This document shows, in pieces, positions 55,049 through 63,573 of a stretch of 64,000 bases of DNA (position 1 is the first letter of the stretch; each line of letters opens with the position of its first letter). The notes under the pieces are model-generated. The model made no database searches and had not been told where the DNA came from. It saw only the letters and a list, made by a program, of their open reading frames with translations. The position numbers were made by a program, and so were the translations under genes. The stretch covers positions 806,001 through 870,000 of the forward strand of contig NZ_JASZYV010000003.1 in the NCBI RefSeq assembly GCF_030316895.1, in the 5' to 3' direction. This DNA comes from Variovorax dokdonensis (GTDB lineage Bacteria; Pseudomonadota; Gammaproteobacteria; Burkholderiales; Burkholderiaceae_C).

Positions 55049-55263
55049 GCAAGGCTCCGGAAGTTAAAAAACGGGGGCTGCCTTGCCGGCGTGCGCGCGC
55101 GATCGTTCTGGTTGCTTTGGGCGGGCGCTCATCGGCGTGGGCGACAGAAATCTCAGGGGCGGTGCGGAATATCCGCCTGCGATGGGCAGCGGGATATCTC
55201 CATAATCCGTGGAATTGTAGGCGCCAGCCGCTTGGCGCATCGCAGGACAAGGCCTCGCCCCCT

Positions 55264-56085
55264 ATGACCATTCGTACTGTCTTCTTCGTTTCCGACGGCA
55301 CCGGCATCACTGCCGAGACGTTCGGCAATGCCGTGCTGGCGCAATTCGAAATCAAGCCCAGACATGTGCGCCTGCCCTTCACGGATACGGTGGACAAGGC
55401 CCATCAGGCCGTGCGACAGATCAACCACACCGCCGAACTCGAGGGCGTGAGGCCGATCGTCTTCACGACCCTGGCCAATTCAGACGTTCTTGCGGTCATC
55501 GAGACCGACTGCAAAGGGATGCTGCTGGACATGTTCGGCACATTCGTGCGGCCGCTTGAAATCGAACTGGGTATCAAGTCGAACCACCGCATCGGACGCT
55601 TCTCCGACGTGAGCAAGAGCAAGGAGTACAACGACCGCATTGCGGCCATCGACTTCAGCCTCGCTCACGATGATGGGCAAAGCAACCGCGATCTCGAGTC
55701 GGCCGATGTGATCCTTGTCGGCGTGAGCCGGAGCGGCAAGACGCCGACCTCACTCTATCTGGCCATGCAGCACGGCTTGAAGGCAGCGAACTACCCGCTG
55801 ATTCCAGAGGACTTCGACCGCCGCCAATTGCCGCCCGCGCTGGTGCCGCATCGAAAGAAAATCTTCGGCCTGACCATCCAGCCCGAACGACTCGCCGAGA
55901 TCCGCAACGAGCGGCGGCCGGGTTCGCGATACGCCAGTCTCGAGAACTGCCGCGCCGAGGTCGGCGAGGCCGAAGCCATGATGCGTCGCGCAGGCATCCG
56001 CTGGCTTTCGACCACGACGAAGTCGATCGAAGAGATCGCCACCACCATCTTGCAAGAAGTACGTCCAGAACGCTTGACCTACTGA
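55264..56085 (+). CDS. ppsR: PEP synthase regulatory kinase/phosphorylase PpsR
   Basis: A bifunctional DUF299 enzyme of 273 residues that inactivates PEP synthase by ADP-dependent phosphorylation of a threonine and reactivates it by phosphate-dependent dephosphorylation. The P-loop-like GVSRSGKT is at residues 153-160. Other family blocks are [36 protein letters not shown] and [15 protein letters not shown]. The ATG at 55264 opens the conserved [13 protein letters not shown]. It is divergent from ppsA across a 215-base gap, the arrangement found in many proteobacteria. Confidence 0.94.
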   Translation: MTIRTVFFVSDGTGITAETFGNAVLAQFEIKPRHVRLPFTDTVDKAHQAVRQINHTAELEGVRPIVFTTLANSDVLAVIETDCKGMLLDMFGTFVRPLEIELGIKSNHRIGRFSDVSKSKEYNDRIAAIDFSLAHDDGQSNRDLESADVILVGVSRSGKTPTSLYLAMQHGLKAANYPLIPEDFDRRQLPPALVPHRKKIFGLTIQPERLAEIRNERRPGSRYASLENCRAEVGEAEAMMRRAGIRWLSTTTKSIEEIATTILQEVRPERLTY

Positions 56086-56140
56086 GGCCTGGGCACTTTT
56101 TCGGCACGTCCAGGCCGGATGGCGGGGGGCGAAATGGCAA

Positions 56141-57697
56141 TCAGGCCGGTGCCGAGGTGCGGATCAGGTGATCGAACGCACCAAGCGCAGCTTTGGCCCC
56201 ATCGCCGGCGGCGATGATGATCTGCTTGAACGGTACGGTCGTCGCGTCGCCGGCGGCGAACACGCCTGGCACAGAGGTCTGGCCGCGTTCGTCAACGACG
56301 ATCTCGCCGTGCCTGGACAGTTCCAGCGCTCCCTTGAGCCACTCGGTGTTGGGCACCAGACCGATCTGCACGAAGACCCCTTCGAGCTCGACGCGGTGTT
56401 CCTCGCCACTCGAACGGTCCTTGTAGGTCAGGCCGTTGACCTTGTCGGTGCCGGTGATCTCGGTGGTCTGCGCGTTCATGATCACGGTCACGTTGGCCAA
56501 GCTGCGCAGCTTGCGCTGCAGCACTTCGTCGGCACGCAGCTTGGTGTCGAACTCCACCAGGGTCACATGCTTGACGATGCCGGCCAGGTCAATGGCAGCC
56601 TCGACACCCGAGTTGCCGCCCCCGATCACCGCGACGCGCTTGCCCTTGTAGAGGGGACCGTCGCAATGCGGGCAATAGGCGACGCCCTTGTTCTTGAACT
56701 CGTTCTCACCAGGAACATTCACGTTGCGCCAGCGCGCCCCGGTCGAGAGGATGACGGTCTTGGCCTTGAGCGACGCACCGCTTTCAAGCCGCACCTCGAC
56801 GAGATCCTTCCCCGGCACCAGCGCCTTGGCACGCTGCAGGTTCATGATGTCCACGTCGTAGTGCCGCACGTGCTCCTCCAGGGCCAGCGCGAACTTGGGG
56901 CCTTCGGTTTCCTTGACGGAGACGAAGTTCTCGATGCCCAGCGTGTCCAGCACCTGCCCACCAAACCGCTCTGAGGCAATACCCGTGCGGATGCCCTTGC
57001 GGGCCGCATAGACGGCAGCCGCGGCGCCAGCAGGTCCGCCGCCAACGATCAGCACGTCGAACGGCTCCTTGGCGTCGATCTTTTTGGCTTCGCGCTCCAC
57101 GCCGCCGACGTCGATCTTCGCCAGGATCTCCTCAAGGCTCATGCGGCCGCTGCCGAACATGGTGCCGTTCAGGAAGATCGTGGGCACGCCCATGATCTGG
57201 CGCTCCTTGATCTCGTCCTGGAAGGTACCGCCCTCGATCATCGTCGTCTTGATGCGCGGATTCTGGATCGCCATCAGATTGAGCGCCTGCACCACGTCCG
57301 GGCAGTTGTGGCAGGTCAGCGAGACGTAAACCTCGAATTCGAAGTCACCATCCAAAGCGCGGATCTGCTCCAGAATCGCCTGCTCTACCTTTGGCGGATA
57401 GCCGCCCACCTGCAGCAGAGCCAGCACCAAAGACGTGAACTCGTGGCCCATTGGGAGGCCAGCGAATCGCGGACCGTGGCTCTCGCCCGGCTTGTTGACC
57501 GAGAAAGAAGGCTTGCGGTGCGAATCGTCGCGACTTTCGATGAGGGTGACGAGCTTCGAGGATTCCGCCACGTCCTTGAGCATGGAAAGCATCTCGGCCG
57601 AAGCGGTCGAGTCGTCGAGTGAAACGACGATCTCGATCGGGTTCGAAGTGCGCTCCAGATAGCTGGCGAGTTGGGCTTTGGTACTGGCGTCGAGCAT
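56141..57697 (-). CDS. ahpF: Alkyl hydroperoxide reductase subunit F
   Basis: The 518-residue NADH-dependent flavoprotein that reduces AhpC. The N-terminal twin thioredoxin-like domain has its redox pair in CHNCPD (about residues 129-132), and the thioredoxin-reductase-like part has the FAD motif [18 protein letters not shown], the disulfide CPHCDGP and the NADH site [16 protein letters not shown]. It lies 199 bases downstream of ahpC with a hairpin between, so it is probably made in lower amount from the same transcript. Confidence 0.96.
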   Translation of the reverse strand: MLDASTKAQLASYLERTSNPIEIVVSLDDSTASAEMLSMLKDVAESSKLVTLIESRDDSHRKPSFSVNKPGESHGPRFAGLPMGHEFTSLVLALLQVGGYPPKVEQAILEQIRALDGDFEFEVYVSLTCHNCPDVVQALNLMAIQNPRIKTTMIEGGTFQDEIKERQIMGVPTIFLNGTMFGSGRMSLEEILAKIDVGGVEREAKKIDAKEPFDVLIVGGGPAGAAAAVYAARKGIRTGIASERFGGQVLDTLGIENFVSVKETEGPKFALALEEHVRHYDVDIMNLQRAKALVPGKDLVEVRLESGASLKAKTVILSTGARWRNVNVPGENEFKNKGVAYCPHCDGPLYKGKRVAVIGGGNSGVEAAIDLAGIVKHVTLVEFDTKLRADEVLQRKLRSLANVTVIMNAQTTEITGTDKVNGLTYKDRSSGEEHRVELEGVFVQIGLVPNTEWLKGALELSRHGEIVVDERGQTSVPGVFAAGDATTVPFKQIIIAAGDGAKAALGAFDHLIRTSAPA

Positions 57698-57741
57698 GAG
57701 CGTTCTCTTTCTTTCCGTGGATGGGGCGTCTGCACAAATGC

Positions 57742-57774
57742 AAAAGCCCGAGGCCTTGTGGGCGCCCGGGCTTT
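57742..57774 (-). terminator. Hairpin between ahpC and ahpF
   Basis: On the minus strand AAAGCCCG pairs with CGGGCTTTT around a GC-rich loop, 123 bases after the ahpC stop and before ahpF. It can act as a partial terminator or an mRNA stabiliser that gives the usual excess of AhpC over AhpF. Confidence 0.6.
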
Positions 57775-57896
57775 GGTTCGGCGTCGGGGGCCGACGATCG
57801 CCGGCCCCTGACGGGCAGCGTCAGCCGCCGTGCCCTCCCCCAAGGGAAGTGAGCACGGCAGACCAAGCGGCCAGCCGGGCGGGGAGCATGTCGGTT

Positions 57897-58460
57897 TTAG
57901 ATCTTGCCGACGAGGTCGAACGAAGGCTTCAGCGTCGAAGCGCCTTCTTCCCACTTGGCGGGGCAGACTTCACCGGGGTGAGCGGCAACGTATTGAGCAG
58001 CCTTGACCTTGCGCAGCAGTTCCTTCGCGTCGCGGCCGATGCCTTCAGCGGTGATTTCGACAGCCTGGATCACGCCCTGCGGGTCGACGATGAAGGTGCC
58101 GCGGTTGGCCAGACCTTGATCTTCACGCAGGACTTCGAAGTTGCGGCTGATCGCCAGTGTCGGGTCGCCCAGCATGAAGTACTTGACCTTGCCGATGGTT
58201 TCCGACGAATCGTGCCAAGCCTTGTGGGTGAAGTGCGTGTCGGTCGAAACAGCGAAGATCTCGACGCCCATCTTTTGGAACTCGGCGTAATGGTCGGCCA
58301 CGTCGCCCAGTTCGGTCGGGCAAACGAAGGTGAAGTCGGCGGGGTAGAAGAAGAAGACGCCCCACTTGCCCTTGACGTCGGCGTCCGAGACTTGGACGAA
58401 TTCGCCGTCCTTGAAGGCGGTGGTCGCAAAGGGCTTGATTTCGGTGTTGATCACGGACAC
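57897..58460 (-). CDS. ahpC: Alkyl hydroperoxide reductase subunit C (GTG start)
   Basis: A typical 2-Cys peroxiredoxin of 187 residues. The peroxidatic C47 (FTFVCPTE) and resolving C166 (GEVCPAKW) match E. coli C46 and C165. No ATG fits: the start is GTG at 58460, giving the family N-terminus [10 protein letters not shown], with AAGGA 8 bases upstream. Upstream ATGs would add over 100 residues that run through the promoter. An OxyR-like site and a separate palindrome lie in the 268-base gap to bfr. Confidence 0.95.
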   Translation of the reverse strand: MSVINTEIKPFATTAFKDGEFVQVSDADVKGKWGVFFFYPADFTFVCPTELGDVADHYAEFQKMGVEIFAVSTDTHFTHKAWHDSSETIGKVKYFMLGDPTLAISRNFEVLREDQGLANRGTFIVDPQGVIQAVEITAEGIGRDAKELLRKVKAAQYVAAHPGEVCPAKWEEGASTLKPSFDLVGKI

Positions 58461-58514
58461 GTTCGGTTCCTTGAAAGTTGTGGGTGAAACGAAAGGGTGG
58501 AAACCCGAGTATAT

Positions 58515-58549
58515 ATATTGCAGCGCAATATTCGATAGAGTTTGTCTAT
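58515..58549 (-). promoter_or_regulatory. ahpC promoter region with OxyR-like site and palindrome
   Basis: ATAG-N7-CTAT at 58535-58549 matches one half of the OxyR consensus (ATAGNTNNNANCTAT); a weaker second copy begins 22 bases further from ahpC. Read toward ahpC, an AT-rich -10 (TATATA near 58511-58516) places the OxyR site at about -35, the usual activating position. Between them ATATTGC-AGC-GCAATAT (58515-58531) is a perfect 7-bp dyad that could bind another regulator. No oxyR gene is in the window. Confidence 0.55.
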
Positions 58550-58728
58550 TGCCCCTTGCGTCAAAGGCAATCGATTGAGCGTTCTGTCGTTGCCCCCTCG
58601 GTTGAGAACGGCAATCACCCTCAAACGCATGCAGAGCGTCGCTGTACGGATAACGGAACGGAAATTTGCAGCCAGCGTGCTCAGCCCGGAGAATCCCTCG
58701 ATTCGCAACTACAACTAGAAGGAATTCC

Positions 58729-59205
58729 ATGAAGGGCGACCCGAAAGTCATCGAGCATCTGCAGGCCCAACTCAAGAACGAGTTGACGGCGATCAACCAG
58801 TATTTCTTGCACTACCGGATGCTCAAGCACTGGGGCTTGGACAAGCTGGCAAAGAAGGAATACGAAGAATCCATTGGCGAAATGAAGCACGCAGACATCC
58901 TGATGGATCGCATCTTCATGCTCGATGGACTGCCAAACCTGCAGGATCTGGGCAAGCTCAATGTCGGCGAGGACGTGCCAGAAATCCTCGCGTGCGACCT
59001 CAAGAGCGAGCAAGGTGCGCAGGCCACCATCAAGGAAGGCATTGCGCATTGCGAGTCCGTGCGCGACTACGTATCCCGCGATCTGCTCCAGGGCATTTTG
59101 GACGACACCGAGGAGCACATCGATTTCCTGGAAACGCAGATCGACCTTCTCGGCAAAGTGGGCCTTCAGAACTATCTTCAGTCCCAGATGGGCGAGGTCT
59201 CTTGA
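58729..59205 (+). CDS. bfr: Bacterioferritin
   Basis: Iron-storage protein of 158 residues forming a 24-mer that binds haem. All key residues are present: ferroxidase ligands E18, E51 and H54 and later DTEEH (about 126-130), and haem ligand M52. AGAAGGAA lies 8 bases before the ATG. It is divergent from ahpC and followed by a strong terminator, then bfd, which releases its iron. Confidence 0.96.
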   Translation: MKGDPKVIEHLQAQLKNELTAINQYFLHYRMLKHWGLDKLAKKEYEESIGEMKHADILMDRIFMLDGLPNLQDLGKLNVGEDVPEILACDLKSEQGAQATIKEGIAHCESVRDYVSRDLLQGILDDTEEHIDFLETQIDLLGKVGLQNYLQSQMGEVS

Positions 59206-59274
59206 GCTGACTTGAGCACGGGACCGAGGCGCACCAGGAACCTGGTGGCGAGCCAAGGAACGCCAAGACGAGAC

Positions 59275-59301
59275 AAGCGGGGCAATGACCCCGCTTTTTT
59301 G
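59275..59301 (+). terminator. Terminator of bfr
   Basis: AAGCGGGG-CAATGA-CCCCGC followed by TTTTTTG is a standard Rho-independent terminator 70 bases after the bfr stop. A second small dyad, CACCAGG-AA-CCTGGTG (59232-59247), lies in between and may protect the mRNA 3' end. Confidence 0.85.
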
Positions 59302-59340
59302 TTTCTGCGCCGCCCTCCAGACCCTACCGGTAGCTCACGA

Positions 59341-59370
59341 TTGCAAATGCGATGAATTCGTATTTATAAT
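59341..59370 (+). promoter_or_regulatory. bfd promoter with Fur-like dyad
   Basis: TTGCAA (59341-59346), an 18-base spacer and a perfect TATAAT (59365-59370) form a sigma-70 promoter; the start would be near 59377, 39 bases before bfd. Across the spacer AAATGCGA-TGAAT-TCGTATTT (59345-59365) is a 21-base near-perfect dyad with the same outer AAATG...ATTT as the Fur box at hemP, so iron repression is plausible but not certain. Confidence 0.55.
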
Positions 59371-59415
59371 CGCTCCAATTGTTCATCACTCAGCCAGCCT
59401 CTTCGCTGTCTCGCC

Positions 59416-59685
59416 ATGATCGTCTGTGTGTGCCGCCGAATCTCTGACCGCGAAATTGCGCGCCATGCGCGTGCCGGCATGAGCTTTGACGAAGTTCAGC
59501 TCGAACTTGGCGTGGCCACCCAATGCGGCCAATGCGAAGGATGCGCGCGCGAGGTCGTCGCCCAGTGCGCCGCCTCGGGGTCGGTGGCCGCGTGCCATCG
59601 CGACGGCGCCAGCGCAGTCATCGAGCTCGCCACGTCCATTGTTGAAAGCAGGGCATGGCACTCTTCGCGATCGGTTGCAGTCTGA
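59416..59685 (+). CDS. bfd: Bacterioferritin-associated ferredoxin
   Basis: A [2Fe-2S] protein of 89 residues that docks on bacterioferritin and delivers electrons to release Fe(II). Cluster ligands C4, C6, C37 and C40 have the Fer2_BFD pattern (CxC...CxxC), with an extra C43. It follows bfr in the same direction but has its own promoter, which carries a Fur-like dyad; bfd is normally induced by iron starvation. The tonB-exbBD genes follow. Confidence 0.93.
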   Translation: MIVCVCRRISDREIARHARAGMSFDEVQLELGVATQCGQCEGCAREVVAQCAASGSVAACHRDGASAVIELATSIVESRAWHSSRSVAV

Positions 59686-59726
59686 TCCTCGTACTCGGGT
59701 CTGCTTGGTGGGTCTTTCGTAAGTAG
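59655..59726 (+). CDS. Candidate 23-residue single-helix membrane peptide
   Basis: A small open frame overlapping the last 31 bases of bfd in another frame. Its product starts MALFAIGCSLILVLG, continues with two tryptophans and ends in FRK, an almost ideal single membrane helix with a positive end. CAGGG precedes the ATG closely, a weak ribosome-binding site. The frame may simply be chance; the hydrophobic design and end in non-coding DNA are the only support. Confidence 0.3.
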   Translation: MALFAIGCSLILVLGSAWWVFRK

Positions 59727-59789
59727 CGGCGCGCCATTGCGGCGGCCGGCGGACACTTTGGGTGGCCGTCTCTGGTCATAGGTTCCAAC

Positions 59790-60506
59790 GTGTCTGACAG
59801 ATTCAGTTCGACGTCAACCGGCGTCTCGCGCAATACGCTCATTGCCGCTGGCGTCGTTTTGTTTCACCTCGGCGCTCTCTGGGCCTTGCAGAGCGGCCTG
59901 CTGCGCCGGACCGCCGAAGTGATCGTCCCCGTGCAACTCCTTGCCCAGATGATCGACCCACCCAAGCCGGTGGAACCCCCTCCTCCTCCGCCTCCCCCGC
60001 CGCCGCCAGCGCCCAAGCCGCCGGTGGTCGAGCCGCCGCCACCGCCACCAGAGCCGCTTGCGGTCAAGTCGCCGGCGCCGGCGCCCAAGAAAGCCCCCGT
60101 CGTCAAGCCGAAGCCGCCGGCCCCTCCGCCGCCTGTGCCGGTCCAGGCTGCGCCAGTGCCGCCCGCACCGCCGGCTCCGCCTGCGCCGCCCACCCCACCC
60201 GCGCCACCGGCACCGCCCAAGGTGCAATTGCCCACCACCAATGCAGACTACGCACAGGGCTGCAGGCCGGTTTATCCGTCCATCAGTCGGCGCCTTGGCG
60301 AACAAGGCCATGTCATGCTGAGGGTGACGGTAGGCGCCGACGGCCAGCCGCGTGACGTGCAGGTCAAGAAGTCCAGCGGCTTCGAACGCCTGGACCAGGC
60401 GGCGCGCGATGCGATGCTGCGCTGCCGCTTCATACCCGGCAAAGTCGATGGTGTGGCCCAATCCATGGCCTACGACGCGCCGATCAACTTCGTACTGAAC
60501 CAGTAA
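59790..60506 (+). CDS. tonB: TonB energy-transducing protein
   Basis: A 238-residue protein that carries proton-motive energy from ExbBD to outer-membrane receptors. Membrane helix at about 17-36, a long proline-rich rod (about 56-150, with a run of ten or more prolines), then the C-terminal domain (about 160-238) with YPSISRRLGEQGHVMLRVTVGADGQPRDVQVKKSSGFERLDQAARDAM. It heads a tonB-exbB-exbD operon; no receptor gene is adjacent. Confidence 0.95.
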   Translation: MSDRFSSTSTGVSRNTLIAAGVVLFHLGALWALQSGLLRRTAEVIVPVQLLAQMIDPPKPVEPPPPPPPPPPPAPKPPVVEPPPPPPEPLAVKSPAPAPKKAPVVKPKPPAPPPPVPVQAAPVPPAPPAPPAPPTPPAPPAPPKVQLPTTNADYAQGCRPVYPSISRRLGEQGHVMLRVTVGADGQPRDVQVKKSSGFERLDQAARDAMLRCRFIPGKVDGVAQSMAYDAPINFVLNQ

Positions 60507-60529
60507 TCCGCCTTTTGGAGTCGCTACCT

Positions 60530-61255
60530 ATGGAATCGCAATTCGGCATCTTGAACCTCTGGCAGCAGGGCGACTTCGTCACCAAGGCGGTGGCCGTCAT
60601 CCTGCTGGTCATGTCGCTCGCATCTTGGATCGTCATCCTGACCAAGGCTCTCGATGTGATCCGCTACAAGCGCCTCGCGCGCCGTGCTTCCGACTTCTGG
60701 CACAGCGAAGACTTCGCAACGGCGCTCGAGAAGCTTGGTCGCAACGAGACCAACCCATTCCGCGTCCTCGCGCTCGAGGGGCGTGAAGCGACGGCGCACC
60801 ATCGCAACACCAAGGCTCATCTGCACGATTCGCTGGACGTGAGCGACTGGGTGACGCGCTCGTTGCGCAATGCCATCGATGAGTTCACGGCCCGGCTGCA
60901 AAGCGGCTTGGCCATCCTGGCTTCGGTGGGGTCTACCGCCCCGTTCATCGGGCTCTTCGGGACCGTCTGGGGCATCTACCATGCACTCATGAGCATCAGC
61001 GGCGCGGGCCAGGCGACGATCGACAAGGTTGCCGGCCCCATCGGCGAGGCGCTGGTGATGACGGCCCTTGGCCTGGCTGTGGCGATTCCCGCAGTGCTTG
61101 GCTACAACGCGCTCGTTCGTGGCAACAAGTTCGTACTTGGCAAGCTCAACAGCTTCGCGCACGACTTGCACGCCTACTTCGTCACCGGCGCACGCGTGCA
61201 AGCCAGCAATGCCAGTGCCGACGCGCCCGTGGTGGTTTCGCTCAAGAAGGGTTGA
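60530..61255 (+). CDS. exbB: Biopolymer transport protein ExbB
   Basis: A 241-residue MotA/TolQ/ExbB-type proton channel subunit with three membrane helices (about 17-37, 130-150 and 170-195). ASVGSTAPFIGLFGTVWGIYHALMSI and GPIGEALVMTALGLAVAIPAVLGYN are the conserved helices. The ATG at 60530 has TTGGAG 9 bases upstream; a TTG at 60515 would lie inside that site. It is 23 bases after tonB and 3 bases before exbD. Confidence 0.95.
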   Translation: MESQFGILNLWQQGDFVTKAVAVILLVMSLASWIVILTKALDVIRYKRLARRASDFWHSEDFATALEKLGRNETNPFRVLALEGREATAHHRNTKAHLHDSLDVSDWVTRSLRNAIDEFTARLQSGLAILASVGSTAPFIGLFGTVWGIYHALMSISGAGQATIDKVAGPIGEALVMTALGLAVAIPAVLGYNALVRGNKFVLGKLNSFAHDLHAYFVTGARVQASNASADAPVVVSLKKG

Positions 61256-61258
61256 ACC

Positions 61259-61675
<417 letters not shown>

Positions 61676-61711
61676 AGTTCGTGGCGAATGGCAATAGCGT
61701 CGAAATGGCCA

Positions 61712-61742
61712 TTGACCACGCAAATGATAACGATTATCATTT
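61712..61742 (+). promoter_or_regulatory. hemP promoter with Fur box
   Basis: TTGACC (61712-61717), a 17-base spacer and TATCAT (61735-61740) form a good sigma-70 promoter. Overlapping it, TGATAA-CGA-TTATCA inside a 21-base stretch (61722-61742) is a near-perfect Fur box. Fe-bound Fur would block polymerase directly. Transcription would begin near 61747, 26 bases before hemP. Confidence 0.9.
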
Positions 61743-61772
61743 GATCATCGACAACGCCAAGCAAACCTTGCT

Positions 61773-61979
61773 ATGTCCTCTACGACGATTGCCTCCTCGC
61801 TGCTTCGCCAAAACCCCAGCATTGACGCGCGCCTTGCTGCGGCATCGAACGAGCGCCCTGCCGCGCTGGTCGAGAGCACCGACCTGCTGCGTGGCCAGAA
61901 AGCAGTGGGCATCCTGCACAACGGCGCCCTCTATCGACTGCAAGCCACCAAACTCGGCAAGCTGATCCTGACCAAGTAA
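61773..61979 (+). CDS. hemP: Hemin uptake protein HemP
   Basis: A 68-residue member of the HemP family, recognised by STDLLRGQKAVGILHNGALYRLQATKLGKLILTK. In Burkholderiales HemP is needed for induction of haem-uptake genes under low iron. It is usually followed by a TonB-dependent haem receptor and hmu genes; here none follows and the transcript ends at a strong palindromic terminator. The Fur box makes iron control almost certain. The ribosome-binding site is weak. Confidence 0.92.
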   Translation: MSSTTIASSLLRQNPSIDARLAAASNERPAALVESTDLLRGQKAVGILHNGALYRLQATKLGKLILTK

Positions 61980-62106
61980 GGACTCAGCCGCCTACCTCGC
62001 AAGTTTCATCGTGGGGCGACTCAAGGAGCATGGCTCCAAAGGGTCGTTTTTTGCTAGCCAACGGTTCGCCTCAGCCAAGCATTTTTTCCCCGCGCAACTG
62101 GATCTC

Positions 62107-62150
62107 CCAATAAAAAAGCCGCAGGTTCGAACCTGCGGCTTTTTTATTGG
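62107..62150. terminator. 44-base perfect palindrome, bidirectional terminator
   Basis: The sequence reads the same on both strands over 44 bases: CCAATAAAAAAGCCGCAGGTT on one side meets its exact complement, giving A-tract, GC stem and T-tract in both directions. It separates hemP from the convergent HbpS-like gene and can terminate both. Confidence 0.92.
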
Positions 62151-62181
62151 GGCGAAGCGCCCCGTGCCTCGCCTCGGCGAA

Positions 62182-62589
62182 TCAAAGACCGAGGGCCGCG
62201 ATGCCTGCGCGCGCGACTTGCGCGTCTTCGTTGGACTTCACCCCGCTGACGCCTACGGCGCCGATGACATGGCCATCCTTGACGATCGGCACCCCGCCTT
62301 CGAGCATGCCTTGCAAAGTGGGCGCCGACAGAAAGGACGTGCGGCCTCCGTTGATGACATCCTCGTAGCCCTTGCTTTCGCGGCGCCCCAGTGCGGCCGT
62401 ATTTGCCTTGGCCGGGGCAATGTGGGCGGATACCGCCGCCGCCCCATCCAGGCGCTGAAGCCAGAGCAGATGGCCGCCGTCGTCGACGATGGCGATGGTG
62501 ACGGCCCAGTTGTTCTTCAATGCCTCCGCCTCGGCTGCGGCGGCGATCGCCTTCACGTCGGACAGTTCCAGGAATTGCTTGCTTTTCAT
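62182..62589 (-). CDS. GlcG/HbpS family protein
   Basis: A 135-residue protein of the GlcG/HbpS family: KAIAAAAEAEALKNNWAVTIAIVDDGGHLLWLQRLDGA, GRTSFLSAPTLQGMLEGGVPIVKDGHVIGAVGVSGVKSNEDAQVARAGIAAL. HbpS of Streptomyces binds haem and iron, while GlcG accompanies glycolate genes without a known activity. It lies opposite hemP across the shared terminator, and the haem context makes a haem-related role attractive but unproven. No signal peptide is visible. Confidence 0.82.
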   Translation of the reverse strand: MKSKQFLELSDVKAIAAAAEAEALKNNWAVTIAIVDDGGHLLWLQRLDGAAAVSAHIAPAKANTAALGRRESKGYEDVINGGRTSFLSAPTLQGMLEGGVPIVKDGHVIGAVGVSGVKSNEDAQVARAGIAALGL

Positions 62590-62787
62590 GATGTTGACTC
62601 TCGCTTCGATCGAAACCGTCGAGGATAACTTGCGGCTCGCCGTGCCTGCCCCTCATGAGTAGCCCTACAGACTGTATGAACATGCCGTGTCGGGTATTTG
62701 CGCCCCTGGCTCTTGCAGCGGCCTAGAATCGTCCTCAACTGTCCGGGGAACACCCTTCGGGGCAGCAACCACAAGGAGAACTCATTG

Positions 62788-63489
62788 ATGAATGACCGTG
62801 TCAGCACTGTCGATACCGCCCGCGGCTATGGGCTGAGCGTCGATCAGGCGCAGCGCCAGCGTGTGCTGCGCAACACCTACTGGCTGTTGGCACTGAGCCT
62901 GCTGCCCACGGTTTTGGGGGCTTGGCTGGGCGTGGCCACCGGCATCACCCGTTCGCTTCACGGCGGCCTGGGCTTGATTGTTTTCCTGGGCGGCGCCTTC
63001 GGATTCATGTTCGCGATCGAGAAGACCAAGAACTCTGCGGCGGGCGTGCCGGTGCTGTTGGGCTTCACGTTCTTCATGGGCCTGATGCTCTCGCGGCTGA
63101 TCGCAGCCGTGCTCGGCTTCCAGAACGGCAGCGAGTTGGTCATGACGGCGTTTGCCGGAACGGCCGGCGTGTTCCTGGTCATGGCCAGCCTGGCGACCGT
63201 CATCAAACGCGATCTGTCGGGCATGGGCAAATGGCTGTTCGTCGGCGCACTGGTGCTGATGGTCGGCGCCGTCATCAACGTCTTCGTGGGTTCGACCGCC
63301 GGCATGGCGGCCATCTCGGTGGCGGCCATTGGCATCTTCTCGGCTTACATGCTGTATGACCTGAAGCAGATCATCGACGGCGGCGAAACCAACTACATCA
63401 GCGCCACGCTTGCGCTGTACCTCGACCTGTTCAACGTGTTCCAGAGTCTGCTTGCGCTGCTGGGCATCTTCGGCGGCGAGCGCGACTGA
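62788..63489 (+). CDS. Bax inhibitor-1/YccA family membrane protein
   Basis: A 233-residue membrane protein with seven predicted helices, the last short and ending GIFGGERD. LRNTYWLLALSLLPTVLGAWLG, FGFMFAIEKTKNSAAGVPVLLGFTFFMGLMLS and SAYMLYDLKQIIDGGETNYISATLALYLDLFNVFQSLL are family blocks. E. coli YccA modulates the FtsH protease and YbhL may be a calcium channel; the role here is open. AAGGAGAA lies 7 bases before the ATG, and a terminator follows. Confidence 0.9.
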   Translation: MNDRVSTVDTARGYGLSVDQAQRQRVLRNTYWLLALSLLPTVLGAWLGVATGITRSLHGGLGLIVFLGGAFGFMFAIEKTKNSAAGVPVLLGFTFFMGLMLSRLIAAVLGFQNGSELVMTAFAGTAGVFLVMASLATVIKRDLSGMGKWLFVGALVLMVGAVINVFVGSTAGMAAISVAAIGIFSAYMLYDLKQIIDGGETNYISATLALYLDLFNVFQSLLALLGIFGGERD

Positions 63490-63514
63490 CGCAAACCCTC
63501 ATCAGACCACCACC

Positions 63515-63545
63515 CAAAAAAGGGCCCCAGTCGGGGCCCTTTTTC
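63515..63545. terminator. Terminator after the BI-1 family gene
   Basis: AAAAAAGGGCCCC-AGTC-GGGGCCCTTTTTC has A and T tracts on both sides, so it can serve the membrane-protein gene and the convergent rlmD gene. Confidence 0.9.
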
Positions 63546-63573
63546 TTGAAGCCTGCCTTCGCAGGCGAGTCGC

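Noticed and set aside
52598..55267. 889-codon plus-strand frame
   Set aside because: Antisense shadow of ppsA, whose catalytic residues are all in the minus-strand frame.
59814..60461. Glycine- and arginine-rich minus-strand frames
   Set aside because: They are the reverse of the proline-rich rod of TonB, a composition artefact.
62119..62140. GGTTCGAACC resembling a tRNA T-loop
   Set aside because: It is only the centre of the 44-base palindromic terminator; no acceptor, D or anticodon arms are present.
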